This document shows, piece by piece, positions 48,137 to 57,102 of a DNA stretch of 64,000 bases. The DNA comes from Kutzneria buriramensis (GTDB taxonomy: Bacteria > Actinomycetota > Actinomycetes > Mycobacteriales > Pseudonocardiaceae). The notes below the pieces were generated by a model. The model was given only the letters and a program-made list of their open reading frames with translations. It did not search any database and was not told the DNA's origin. Where the stretch lies: positions 372,001-436,000 of the forward strand of contig NZ_QUNO01000006.1 of assembly GCF_003387475.1 (NCBI RefSeq). Reading direction: 5' to 3'. The position numbers and the translations under genes were made by a program. Every line of letters starts with the position of its first letter. Within the stretch, counting starts at the first letter, position 1.

Positions 48137-51100
48137 TCAGATTCCGGCCAGGGACAGAGCCTCCGTACGGGAAAGAGACAGGCCGCGGCCGTAGGCGGCG
48201 TCGAAGGCGTCGCCGATGAGTTCGCGGGCACCGGCGACGGTGCGGGCCACTTCGGTGTCGCCGACGGCCTCGGTGCCCCTGACGACGACGGCGGCGCCGA
48301 GCATGAGGGCGGCCTGATCGCCGTCGCCTTCGAGGACGGCGAGGGAGGCGAGGCCCTCCGCGATGTCGGCGGCGACGAGGTACAGGCCGTGAGAGGTGGC
48401 GCGAACCTCGTCGTGCAGCTGACGGATGCGCATGGGGTCGCCCTCGGCGAGGTGGGCGAGCCCGACGAGGACGGCGGAGCGCACGCCGGAGGCGCCGACG
48501 GTGTCGGCGCGGGAGCCGGCGAGGGCGAGGTCGTAGTAGCGGCGGGCCTCGGCACGCCGCCCCTGGAGGCGGGCGATGTCGCCAAGACCCCGCTGCGCGT
48601 TGGCGATGGTCTCGGGAATGCCGGTACGGCGGGCGAGCACCTCGGCACGGGTGTAGTCCTCGTGCGCCCCGGCGAGGTCGCCGGCGTGCAGCCGCCGGAA
48701 CGCGCGACGGCACGTGAGGTCGGCGAGGTCCTCCATGCCCTCCATCTCGGCGGTGAGCGAGATGGCCTCGTCGGTGAGGCGCAGCGCCTCGTCGAACTCG
48801 CCGCGCCAGTGGGCGAGCATGGCCAGCGCGTCGACGGCGTTGGACATGCCCCACCGGTCGCCGACGGCGCGATAGCGGACCAGCGACTGCTCGAAGCCGT
48901 CACGGGCCATGGCGATGTCGCCGGTGAACAGCCCGTTCCACCCGGCGGAGAAGTGCCGTAGCCCCTGCAACCAGCCGGAGGAGTCGAAGTAGCTCTCGGA
49001 CGGCCGGTCGTCGGGCACGTCCAGCGGCCCGGCGGTCAGCGCCCACAACACGACCAGGTACGGCAGCCGAGGCGGCGTGGTCTGCGCGAACACGATCGTC
49101 CGCGCGGCGGCCATGTGCGGCAGCAGCCACGGGGTCTCGGCGCCGTGCACGACGGCGGCGACCAGCACGCAGAGCACGTACTCCTCGGACAGCTCCGCCG
49201 GCGGCGTGGTGCCGATCTTGCCGAGCAGCTCGGTGGCGATGGGCGCGACCTCGGCCCGCAGCCCCCGCAAGTACCAGTACGAGGCGAGCTCGCCGGCGAG
49301 GAGCAGCGCGGTCGACGGCGCGGTCTGCACGGCCCGACGCAGCGCGGCGAGGATGTTGGCGTGCTCGGTGTTGAGCAACGAGATCCACCCCAGCTGCTCC
49401 TGCCCGCGCAGGTGCGGCTCGGCGGTCTGCACGAGCTCCAGGAAGTACGCGAGGTGGGCGTCGCGGACAGTGTCCTGCTCGCCGGAGGCCAGCAGCTGCT
49501 CGGCGCCGAACGCGCGGATGGTGTCCAGCATCCGGTAGCGCCCGTCGGCGACCTCGATGAACGACTTGTCGACGAGGTCGGCGAGCAGGTCGATGGTGTC
49601 CGGCAGCGCGCACACGCGCTCGGCGGCGGCCAGGCTCGCGCCGCCGGTGAAGACGGTCAGCCGCCGCGCGACGGCCTGCTCGTCGGGACTGAGCAGATCC
49701 CAGCTCCAGTCAACGACGGCGTGCAGGGTCTGGTGCCGCTGCGCCTTGGTGCGGTCGCCACGCGACAGCAGCCGGAACCGGTCGTCCAGCCGCGCGTCGA
49801 TGTCGGCGAGGGTGAGGGTGCGCAGCCGCGCGGCGGCCAGCTCGATGGCCAGCGGCAGACCGTCCAGGCCGGCGCAGATCCGGTCGACGAGCAGCTCGTC
49901 GATGACGAAGTCGGGGCGCACGGCCTTGGCGCGGTCCGCGAACAGCTTGCGAGCGGCCTGCGCGTCCAGCCTGCTGACGGGGTGGATGGTCTCGCCGGTG
50001 ATGCCGAGTGGTGCCCGGCTGGTCGCCAGCACCCGCAGCCGCGGGCAGGCGGCGAGCAGTTCATGCACGAGCAGCGCGATGTCGGTGATGACGTGCTCGC
50101 AGTTGTCCACGAGCAACAGCACGGGCCGGTCTTCCAGTGCCGTGGCCAGCCGATCCACGATGTCGCCGGTGGGCGCGGCGGAGAACACTCCGGCGTCGCG
50201 CAGCCCCAGAGCCGCGACGACGGCGTGCGCGACCTGGTCGTCCTCGGCCAGTGCGGCCAGGTCGACGAAGCAGATCTCGCCGTCGAGGGTACCGGCGGCC
50301 TCCACGGCCAGGCGGGTCTTGCCGGCGCCACCGGGCCCCAGCAGCGTCACCAATCGACACGTGCCGAGCAGCGCGGCGACGTAGTCCCGTTCGTCGGCGC
50401 GTCCGACGAAGCTGGTCAGCTGCGCGGGCAGCGCACGCCGCCGTGACTGCTGAGCCGGCTCGGACCGCAGCACGGCCATGTGCGTCTCGGCGAGCTCCGG
50501 CGACGGGTCGGTGCCGAGCTCGTCGGCGAGCAGCGTGCGGACCTCCTCGAACACCTCCAGCGCCTCGGCCTGCCGGCCCGCCGCGTACAGGGCCCGCATC
50601 AGCAGCGCCCGCGGTCGCTCGCGCAGCGGGTTGCGGCCGATGAGCTGCCGCAGCTCCGCTATGGCGCTGGGGTTGTCGCCGGTGGCGAGCTCGGCGTCGA
50701 ACAGGTCCTCGGTGGCGGTCATGCGCAGTTCGTCGAGCCGCGTCGCCTCCGCCTCGGCCAGCGGGGCGTCGCCCAAGGCCGGCCCGCGCCACAGCTGCAA
50801 CGCCTCCTTGAGCAGCTTGGCCGCACGCTGGTGGTCGCCGCCGGCCAGCGCGTGCCGGCCGTCGGCGGCCAGCCGCGCGAACACGTGGGCGTCGATCTCG
50901 GCCCAGTTCACGGCCAGGCGGTAGCCGGTCGGGTGGAACTCGACCTCGCCGCCGGGCAGCGCCCGGCGCAGCCGGGACACCTGCGCCTGGAGCGCGTTGG
51001 TGGCGTTGGCCGGCGGGTCCTCGCCGTAGAGGCCGTCGATGAGCCGCTCTGTTGTGACGATCTGACCGGCGTCCAGCAGCAACAACGTGAGCAACGTCCG

Positions 51101-51178
51101 CACCCGCGGTCCGCCGACGGAGACTTCCTCCCCGTCGGCGGACCACATCAGAGTCGAGCCGAGGACACCGAACCGCAT
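48137..51178 (-). CDS. AfsR/SARP-type regulator with BTAD, NTPase and TPR regions
   Basis: A 1013-residue regulator. Residues 1-95 are the OmpR-like DNA-binding domain of SARPs (RTLLTLLLLDAGQIVTTERLIDGLYG...ALQAQVSRLRRALPG), and 96-240 the bacterial transcriptional activation domain. A STAND/NB-ARC ATPase follows, with Walker A LLGPGGAGKTRLA (Lys287), a Walker B-like PVLLLVDNCEHV and RVLATSRAPLGI. The C-terminal ~400 residues are TPR-like helices. AfsR-type proteins switch on secondary metabolism or morphogenesis. No cluster is immediately adjacent, so it could act globally or on the natural-product region 10 kb away. Confidence 0.93.
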   Translation of the reverse strand: MRFGVLGSTLMWSADGEEVSVGGPRVRTLLTLLLLDAGQIVTTERLIDGLYGEDPPANATNALQAQVSRLRRALPGGEVEFHPTGYRLAVNWAEIDAHVFARLAADGRHALAGGDHQRAAKLLKEALQLWRGPALGDAPLAEAEATRLDELRMTATEDLFDAELATGDNPSAIAELRQLIGRNPLRERPRALLMRALYAAGRQAEALEVFEEVRTLLADELGTDPSPELAETHMAVLRSEPAQQSRRRALPAQLTSFVGRADERDYVAALLGTCRLVTLLGPGGAGKTRLAVEAAGTLDGEICFVDLAALAEDDQVAHAVVAALGLRDAGVFSAAPTGDIVDRLATALEDRPVLLLVDNCEHVITDIALLVHELLAACPRLRVLATSRAPLGITGETIHPVSRLDAQAARKLFADRAKAVRPDFVIDELLVDRICAGLDGLPLAIELAAARLRTLTLADIDARLDDRFRLLSRGDRTKAQRHQTLHAVVDWSWDLLSPDEQAVARRLTVFTGGASLAAAERVCALPDTIDLLADLVDKSFIEVADGRYRMLDTIRAFGAEQLLASGEQDTVRDAHLAYFLELVQTAEPHLRGQEQLGWISLLNTEHANILAALRRAVQTAPSTALLLAGELASYWYLRGLRAEVAPIATELLGKIGTTPPAELSEEYVLCVLVAAVVHGAETPWLLPHMAAARTIVFAQTTPPRLPYLVVLWALTAGPLDVPDDRPSESYFDSSGWLQGLRHFSAGWNGLFTGDIAMARDGFEQSLVRYRAVGDRWGMSNAVDALAMLAHWRGEFDEALRLTDEAISLTAEMEGMEDLADLTCRRAFRRLHAGDLAGAHEDYTRAEVLARRTGIPETIANAQRGLGDIARLQGRRAEARRYYDLALAGSRADTVGASGVRSAVLVGLAHLAEGDPMRIRQLHDEVRATSHGLYLVAADIAEGLASLAVLEGDGDQAALMLGAAVVVRGTEAVGDTEVARTVAGARELIGDAFDAAYGRGLSLSRTEALSLAGI

Positions 51179-51189
51179 TGATCCATTAT

Positions 51190-54033
51190 TCAGATGGCCG
51201 ACACCGCGAAAATATGCATGGCCCCCTGGTCGGTGGATGCCGGCAGTGTGACGCTGCGCACCTGCTTACCTACGGTGAGTGCCACAGGTGTGGTGGCGAA
51301 CAGGTAGGTCTGCAGGCTGGAGCCGTCCGCGGCGTTCCAGTGCGAGAGGGTCGCGGCGATGGTGTCGCCCGACTGCGCGGTGCCGACCGCCCAGTCGGTC
51401 ATGGTGATCGACACCTGCGAGGTGCTGCCGTCGGTGTAGGTGACGGTCGCGGTGCCGGTGGCCGGGCCGTTGCTGGCCGAGCCGAGGAACGAGATGCGGC
51501 TGGCCGACCGGCCGCCCAGGTCGATCACCTGCCCGTTGACCAGCCAGTTGTCCGGCTTGCCGGGCGCGGCCGACGGCCAGGTGAAACTCATGCCGTTGGC
51601 GCTGACGGTCCCGCCGGGCTGGATGCCGGCGGCGGCCAGGGCCTGCGTCGAGTAGCTGTGCCCGGACGAGTCGAGGTTGGCGGTGGTGGCGCTGCCGTCG
51701 TTGGAGGCGCCGATGTTGTCGAAGCCGTTCTGCCCGTCGGAGAACGACGGCGGGGCGTCGCCGCTGCCGGTGCCCCAGGACGTGGGCGAGCCGGTCATGG
51801 TGAAGTCCACGGTGCCGCCGTTGGCGACGAACGACTCGGGCAGCCACGTCTTGGTCTGACCCACGCCGTTGACCGCGACAGCCGACACGTACTGGTTGGA
51901 GTCGCTCGAGGCGGAGGCGTTCACGGTGATCACGCGGCCGTTGTCGCGGGTGATCACGGCCTGGGTGAAGATCGGGCTGGCCAGCACCAGCTCGGCGCGG
52001 CCGGTGATCGACGGATACATGCCCAGCGCGCCCCACACGTAGCTGGCGGACAGCTCGCCGAGGTCGTCGTTGCCCTGCAACCCGTTGGGGGCGTTGGTGA
52101 ACAGGCTCGACAGCACCCGGCGGACCAGGGCCTGGGTCTTGCTCGGCGCGCCGACCCAGTCGTACAGGTAGGGCGAGCCGATGCCGGGCTCGTTGGTCAG
52201 CCACGCGAACGCGCCGTTGACCACGCCGGCGTTGAGCTGGGTGAAGAAGGTGTCGAGCCGGCTGGACACGGCGGCGTTGCCGCCCATCTTGGCCACCAGT
52301 GCGGCGACGTTCTGCGGCACCATCCAGCTGTACTGTGTGCCGGTGCCCTCGACGAACTGGTCGTTGTTGTCGGAGTTGAGGTTGTAGTCGGTGGCGAACA
52401 GGCCGTTCTGGTAGCGGGGCGTGATCGACTTGGTGGCCGGGCTGAACAGGTTCTGCCAGTTCTGCGCCCGCTGCATGAAGGCGTTGTAGTCGGCGGTGTC
52501 GCCGAGCCGGCCGGCCAGCTGGGCGATGCCGAAGTCGTCGATGGCGTACTCGAGGGTGGTCGCGCCCGGGCCCCAGACGTTGGCGGTGCCACGCGGGATG
52601 TAGCCCGTGCCGGCGTACTCGTACAGGCCGCCGCGGATGGTCTTCGTGGCCGGTAGGGACTGGGTGGAGACCATGCTGGACAGCGCGCCGGCGGCGTTGA
52701 ACCCGGTGCCGCCGAAGGAGTAGATGCTGGAGATGATCGATTCCAGCGAGTCGCCGTTCATGATGTTGATCGGCACGTTGGCGTACGGCCAGTTGTACCA
52801 GCTGCCGGCCTGGGTGGCGTCGTTGGTCAGGGACTGCGCCATGTCCGCGCCGACGCTGGGGAACAGCAGCGTGATCAGCTGCACCTCGGAGCGGTAGACG
52901 TCCCAGCCGGAGAAGTTGGCGTACTGGTGGTGCCCGGCGGCGACGGTGTGCGATTGGCCGTCCATGCCGAGGTACTCGCCGTTGGCGTCGTCGAAGACGT
53001 TGGGGTGCAGCAGCGCGTGGTACAGGGCCGTGTAGAACACGGACTGCTGGGTGGCCGATCCGCCAGTGGCGCGGACGGCGCCGAGCTTGGCGGCCCAGGT
53101 GCTGGCGGCGTTGGCCGCCACGGTGTCGAAGCTCGCCGACGGGTTCTCGGCGCTCACGTTGGCGGCGGCGTTGCCGGTGCGCACATAGGACAGTCCAACC
53201 CGGACGGTGACGGTGGACCCGGCCGGGAAGGTGAGGTACGTGCCGGTGCTGGCGCCGGATGCCGAGGTGCCGCGGGCGGTGACGGTGCCACCGTTCCACG
53301 TGCCGAAGTTGCTGACGCTCTGGTCGAACGTCGCCGAGAAGTACACCGTGTAGCTGCCGCCGCCGCAGGTGCCGGTGGTGCGGGCGGAGCCGGTGACGGT
53401 GTTGCCGCTGACCGACACCGCCGAGGCGCTGTCGCCGTTGGCCGAGCCGCCGGCGTTGATCAGCACGGTGGCCGGCTTGCCGGCGGGGAAGGTGAACCGG
53501 GCCATGCCGGTGCGGGTGGTCGCGGTGAGCTCGACCTTCGCGCCGTTGGCCAGGGTGACGGCGTAGCGCCCGGGGCTGGCGGACTCGGTGCTGTGGCTGA
53601 AGCCCGAACGGTAGGTGGCCGCGCTGGTGGCGGGGGAGGACGGCAGCGAGCCGTTGCCGTTGAGGCTGCCGGTGTAGGGCATGAACGGCAGGTCGTGGAA
53701 GCCGAACGAGCCCTCGCAGCCGGTGCCGTCGAGGTGGGTGAGGCTGAAGCCGCGGATCTGGTTGGCCGGGTACTCGTAGCCGCCCCAGTTGTCCGCGCCG
53801 GAGGCGGTGTTGAAGGTGTCGGGGCTGAACTGGACCATGCCGAACGGCGTGGTCGCGCCCGGGAAGGTGTTGCCGTAGCCCTTGCCGAACGGCGGGTAGC
53901 TGGCGTTGGGGTTGTTCTGGGTGCCGATGAACGGGTTCACCGAACCGACCGGGTCGGCCACGGCCACCGTGGGCACGCCGACCACTGCCGACAAGGCCAC
54001 CAGGACCGCGACGATGAGTGCAGGGGGTCTCAT
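51190..54033 (-). CDS. Secreted GH92 alpha-mannosidase
   Basis: A 947-residue exported enzyme of glycoside hydrolase family 92 (calcium-dependent exo-alpha-mannosidases). The signal peptide ends near AVA/DPV (residue 26). The N-terminal beta domain starts VNPFIGTQNNPNASYPPFGKGYGNTFPGATTPFGMVQFSPDT. The (alpha/alpha)6 catalytic part includes FSGWDVYRSEVQL, EYAIDDFGIAQLAG, VEGTGTQYSWMVPQN and GNDDLGELSASYVWGALGMYP. A C-terminal beta-sandwich module of about 180 residues probably binds carbohydrate. It would release mannose from fungal or plant glycans. A DasR-like site lies about 60 bases upstream. Confidence 0.93.
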   Translation of the reverse strand: MRPPALIVAVLVALSAVVGVPTVAVADPVGSVNPFIGTQNNPNASYPPFGKGYGNTFPGATTPFGMVQFSPDTFNTASGADNWGGYEYPANQIRGFSLTHLDGTGCEGSFGFHDLPFMPYTGSLNGNGSLPSSPATSAATYRSGFSHSTESASPGRYAVTLANGAKVELTATTRTGMARFTFPAGKPATVLINAGGSANGDSASAVSVSGNTVTGSARTTGTCGGGSYTVYFSATFDQSVSNFGTWNGGTVTARGTSASGASTGTYLTFPAGSTVTVRVGLSYVRTGNAAANVSAENPSASFDTVAANAASTWAAKLGAVRATGGSATQQSVFYTALYHALLHPNVFDDANGEYLGMDGQSHTVAAGHHQYANFSGWDVYRSEVQLITLLFPSVGADMAQSLTNDATQAGSWYNWPYANVPINIMNGDSLESIISSIYSFGGTGFNAAGALSSMVSTQSLPATKTIRGGLYEYAGTGYIPRGTANVWGPGATTLEYAIDDFGIAQLAGRLGDTADYNAFMQRAQNWQNLFSPATKSITPRYQNGLFATDYNLNSDNNDQFVEGTGTQYSWMVPQNVAALVAKMGGNAAVSSRLDTFFTQLNAGVVNGAFAWLTNEPGIGSPYLYDWVGAPSKTQALVRRVLSSLFTNAPNGLQGNDDLGELSASYVWGALGMYPSITGRAELVLASPIFTQAVITRDNGRVITVNASASSDSNQYVSAVAVNGVGQTKTWLPESFVANGGTVDFTMTGSPTSWGTGSGDAPPSFSDGQNGFDNIGASNDGSATTANLDSSGHSYSTQALAAAGIQPGGTVSANGMSFTWPSAAPGKPDNWLVNGQVIDLGGRSASRISFLGSASNGPATGTATVTYTDGSTSQVSITMTDWAVGTAQSGDTIAATLSHWNAADGSSLQTYLFATTPVALTVGKQVRSVTLPASTDQGAMHIFAVSAI

Positions 54034-54093
54034 CCGTTACCGCCTTCGCTGACATCGATGTCACACGCGCTGGCGGGACGGTACGCGGGCTTG

Positions 54094-54109
54094 ATTGGTC
54101 TAGACAAGA
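54094..54109. promoter_or_regulatory. DasR-like (dre) site upstream of GH92 gene
   Basis: ATTGGTCTAGACAAGA matches 13 of 16 positions of the DasR-responsive element ACTGGTCTAGACCAGT, including the whole TGGTCTAGAC core. DasR is the GntR regulator of N-acetylglucosamine and chitin use in streptomycetes. The site lies between the divergent GH92 and HAF-repeat genes, closer to GH92. Confidence 0.6.
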
Positions 54110-54234
54110 TCCGGAGGTCGAATCTGGCTCGTTCACGTCAGACCGCCCCGGTACGTTTGGTCCGGTTCGCGGGCTTTCGGGGGACGCCCGCGGTCTCCCC
54201 ACGCCATGTCCCCCGAGTGTGATCAGGGGGATTC

Positions 54235-55233
54235 GTGCAGACCATCCGCAGGATCGCCGTGCTCGGCGGCGTGACCGTGCTCGCCGCGGCGGCGCTGGCC
54301 GTGCCGGCCGCGGCCGACACGCAGGTGACCGAGCTGGCCTCGCTGGTGGACGGCGGCGGCCGTGACGCCAAGGCCGTCAACGACCAGGGGCAGGCCGCCG
54401 GCACGTCGTTGGCGCCGGACAAGAGCGTGCACGCCGTGCGGTGGGACGCCGATGGCACGATCACCGACCTCGGTGACTCCTTCGACGGCAAGTGGAGCAT
54501 CGCCTACGGCATCAACAACGGCGGCGTGGTCGTCGGCGAGGTGGACGGCGACGGCCACCGCAACCCGACCCGCTGGGACGCCGACGGCACGCCGACCCGG
54601 CTGGACCTGCCGGACGGCGCGGTCGGCGGCGAGGCGAGGGCGATCAACAACGACGGGGTGATCGTCGGCTGGACCAAGATCGGCGACGTGGACCACGGCG
54701 TGCGCTAGAACCCGGACGGCTCCGTCACCGACCTCGGCGCGGGCACCGACGCGTTCGGCGTCAACAACGAGGGCGTGATCGTCGGCACCGGGCCGGGCGC
54801 GGAGTTCGGCGAGGCGGTGCGCTGGAACACCGACGGCACCGTCACGCACCTGGGCACGCTGGAGAGCGGCAAGGGCTACACCGTGGCCCTCGACATCAAC
54901 GACAGCGGGGTCGTCGTCGGCAGCGGCTCCGGTCCCGACGGCCACACCCACGCCGTGGCGTGGACGTCCGACGGCGCGATCAAGGACCTGCCGCTGCTGC
55001 CCGGCGCCGTGAAGTCCGACCGCCAGGCCAGGGCGGTCAGCAACGACGGCACGATCGTCGGCGTCTCCCAGAACGCCGACTTCGCCCGGACCGCGACGCG
55101 CTGGACGGTCGACGGCGAGGCCGAGGACCTGGGTTCCCTGCCGGGCCGGGGCGGCAGCGACGCTTACGCCATCAACGACAACGGCATGGCCGTCGGCGAC
55201 TCGACGGCCATCGCCACCCGCTGGACCTTCTAG
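54235..55233 (+). pseudogene. Secreted HAF-repeat protein interrupted by an amber codon
   Basis: The full frame would encode a 332-residue exported protein with a signal peptide (ending AAA/DTQV) and about seven HAF-type repeats of the form INxxGVVVG...HAVRWDxDGTxTDLG. A single TAG at codon 158 (54706-54708) sits exactly where repeats carry the Trp of RW(D/N), in GVR-stop-NPDGSVTDLG, so TGG has become TAG. Both halves are otherwise undamaged and in the same frame. AGGGGG precedes the GTG. Either a recent nonsense mutation, a sequence error or readthrough explains it. The role of HAF proteins is unknown. Confidence 0.85.
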
Positions 55234-55703
55234 ACCAGTTCCAGCCGGTAGGTCTCGCCCACCACGTCCGCGCCGAACCTGCGCTGCGGCTGCTCGTCCA
55301 CGAGGACGAAGCCGCGGCGCAGGTACACCTCGCGCGCAGTGGCCTGCCGGTTCGTCGTCCACAGTCGCAGCCGCTTGAAGCCGCGCTCGCGGGCGTGCGC
55401 CAGGCAGGTGTCGACCAGCCGGCTGCCGATGCCGTGCCCGCGGCCGTCGGGGTGGACGAGCAGGATGCGCAGCACCGCTTCGCCGTCGTCACCGGTCACG
55501 CACGACACGCAGCCCACCCGGCGGCCGTCCAGCTCCGCGATCCACACCGCGTCGTCCTCGGGGTCCAGCTCGCCGACGACGTTCGCGACCATCCGCTCGA
55601 AGCTGGCGTCCCAGCCCAGCTCGCGGGCGTAGAGCTCGCCGTGCGCCTGCACGATCCACCCCAGGTCGCCGGGCCGGTCCGCCGGTCTGATCACCACACC
55701 CAT
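55230..55703 (-). CDS. GNAT family N-acetyltransferase
   Basis: A 157-residue acetyltransferase. The acetyl-CoA loop is ILLVHPDGRGHGIGSRLVDTCLAHAR (R/QxxGxG/A form), preceded by AVWIAELDGRRVGCVSCV and followed by TNRQATAREVYLRRGFVLVDEQ. The start has GGAGGGG upstream. It is divergent from a TetR-type gene with a symmetric operator between them, so it is the likely regulated partner. The acceptor is unknown. Confidence 0.9.
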   Translation of the reverse strand: MGVVIRPADRPGDLGWIVQAHGELYARELGWDASFERMVANVVGELDPEDDAVWIAELDGRRVGCVSCVTGDDGEAVLRILLVHPDGRGHGIGSRLVDTCLAHARERGFKRLRLWTTNRQATAREVYLRRGFVLVDEQPQRRFGADVVGETYRLELV

Positions 55704-55713
55704 GAGCCCCTCC

Positions 55714-55733
55714 ACTGAAACGAGTGTTTCAGT
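55714..55733. promoter_or_regulatory. TetR-type operator between GNAT and TetR genes
   Basis: ACTGAAAC-GAGT-GTTTCAGT is a perfect 8-bp dyad. Its last base starts a TAGGAT -10 box that lies seven bases before the TetR gene ATG, so binding would block a leaderless promoter. Confidence 0.65.
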
Positions 55734-55745
55734 AGGATAGCCGCC

Positions 55746-56288
55746 ATGACCGACCGCCGCGACGACCTTCTCCGCCAGGCCTACGCCTACGCGCTGGAAC
55801 ACGGCCTGGCCGACCTGTCACTGCGGCCGCTGGCCGCCGCGATCGGCTCCAGCCCCCGGGTGCTGCTGTTCCTGTTCGGCAGCAAGGACGGCCTGGTCCG
55901 CGAGCTGCTGGCGCGCGCCCGCGCCGACGAGCTGGCGCTGCTCGACCGGGTGCGCGGCGGCGGCCTGGCCGAGGTCGCCGAGGCGGTCTGGTCGTGGCTG
56001 GCCGCGCCCGAGCACCGGGCGCTGCTGACGCTGTGGCTGGAGGGCTACAGCCGTTCCCTGCTCGCGCCGGACGGCCCGTGGGCGGACTTCGCCCGCGCCG
56101 CCGTCCAGGACTGGCTCGACATCCTCGCCGACGCCCAGCCGTCGAGCGACACCGTCGAGGCCGAGGCGGAGCGCACGCTCGTGCTGGCGGTTCTTCGCGG
56201 CGCGCTGTTGGATCTGCTGGCCACCGGCGACGTCGAGCGGACCTCCCGGGCGGTCCGGACGATCATGGCCGAATATGGCCAGACCTGA
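55746..56288 (+). CDS. TetR family regulator
   Basis: A 180-residue repressor. The N-terminal helix-turn-helix is LLRQAYAYALEHGLADLSLRPLAAAIGSSPRVLLFLFGSKDGLVRELLA. The C-terminal part (about 60-180) is the helical ligand and dimer domain. The symmetric operator just upstream suggests autorepression and control of the divergent acetyltransferase. The ligand is unknown. Confidence 0.9.
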   Translation: MTDRRDDLLRQAYAYALEHGLADLSLRPLAAAIGSSPRVLLFLFGSKDGLVRELLARARADELALLDRVRGGGLAEVAEAVWSWLAAPEHRALLTLWLEGYSRSLLAPDGPWADFARAAVQDWLDILADAQPSSDTVEAEAERTLVLAVLRGALLDLLATGDVERTSRAVRTIMAEYGQT

Positions 56289-56343
56289 GCCGCCCGGGAC
56301 GAAATGCTGGTCCGGACATCGACCACATCCGGGAGGAAAGAAC

Positions 56344-57102
56344 ATGAACGCGCTGCGCGAGCTGCCCAGCCCGCTGGTGCTGCCCAACGCCTGGGACCCG
56401 GCGTCGGCGGTGGCGATCCAGTCCGCCGGGGCGAAGGCGATCGCGACCACCAGCGGCGGGGTGGCGTGGTCGCGGGGTGTGGCCGACGCCGGCGGCATGA
56501 ACCGCAGCGTCGCGCTGGAGGCGCTGCGGCGGATCGTGCGGGTGGTGTCCGTGCCGGTGAGCGCCGACATCGAGGCCGGCTACGGCGACACGCCCGAGGA
56601 GGTGGCCTGGACGGTGGCGGAGGTGGCGTCGATCGGGGCTCTCGGCGTGAACATCGAGGACAGCGTGGACGGCAAGGTGATCGACGCCTCCGAGCAGGCC
56701 GAGCGGCTCGCCGCCGCGCGGCAGGCCGCCGACCTGGTGATCAACGCTCGTACGGACGTGTTCCTGATGGGTTCGCGCAGCGTGGACGAGACGCTGCGGC
56801 GGGCCGAGCGCTACGCCGAGGCCGGCGCGGACAGCCTGTTCGTGCCGGGTGTGGTCGACGCCGTGACGATCAAGGCGCTGGTCGACGGTCCGCTGCCGCT
56901 GAACGTGATGGCGCATCCGGGCGCGCCGACGGTCGCCGAGCTGGCGGCGCTGGGCGTGGCGCGGATCAGCGTCGGCTCCGGCATCGCGCAGGCCGCCTAC
57001 GGCCTGGCCGCCAAGGCGGCACGGGAGGTGCTCGGCAGCGGCACGTACGAGTCGCTGACCGAGGCGATGGGCTACGGGGAGCTCAACGACCTGTTGCGGT
57101 GA
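56344..57102 (+). CDS. Isocitrate lyase/PEP mutase family protein
   Basis: A 252-residue TIM-barrel enzyme of the isocitrate lyase/phosphoenolpyruvate mutase superfamily. Landmarks are LVLPNAWDPASAVAIQSAGAKAIATTSGGVAWSRG, the metal-binding VSADIEAGYGDTPEEV, GVNIEDSVDG and VINARTDVFL. Members cleave C-C or C-P bonds in 2-oxo or phosphono acids; the short single-domain form here is a generic carboxyvinyl-phosphonate mutase relative. The KKCGHS-type isocitrate lyase loop is absent. GGGAGG precedes the ATG. The 3' end overlaps the AlkA-like gene by 31 bases in convergent orientation. Confidence 0.9.
   Translation: MNALRELPSPLVLPNAWDPASAVAIQSAGAKAIATTSGGVAWSRGVADAGGMNRSVALEALRRIVRVVSVPVSADIEAGYGDTPEEVAWTVAEVASIGALGVNIEDSVDGKVIDASEQAERLAAARQAADLVINARTDVFLMGSRSVDETLRRAERYAEAGADSLFVPGVVDAVTIKALVDGPLPLNVMAHPGAPTVAELAALGVARISVGSGIAQAAYGLAAKAAREVLGSGTYESLTEAMGYGELNDLLR

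Noticed and set aside
51266-54202. 978-codon minus-strand frame beside GH92
   Set aside because: It is a shifted reading of the GH92 gene, His/Arg/Gln-rich, without any domain.
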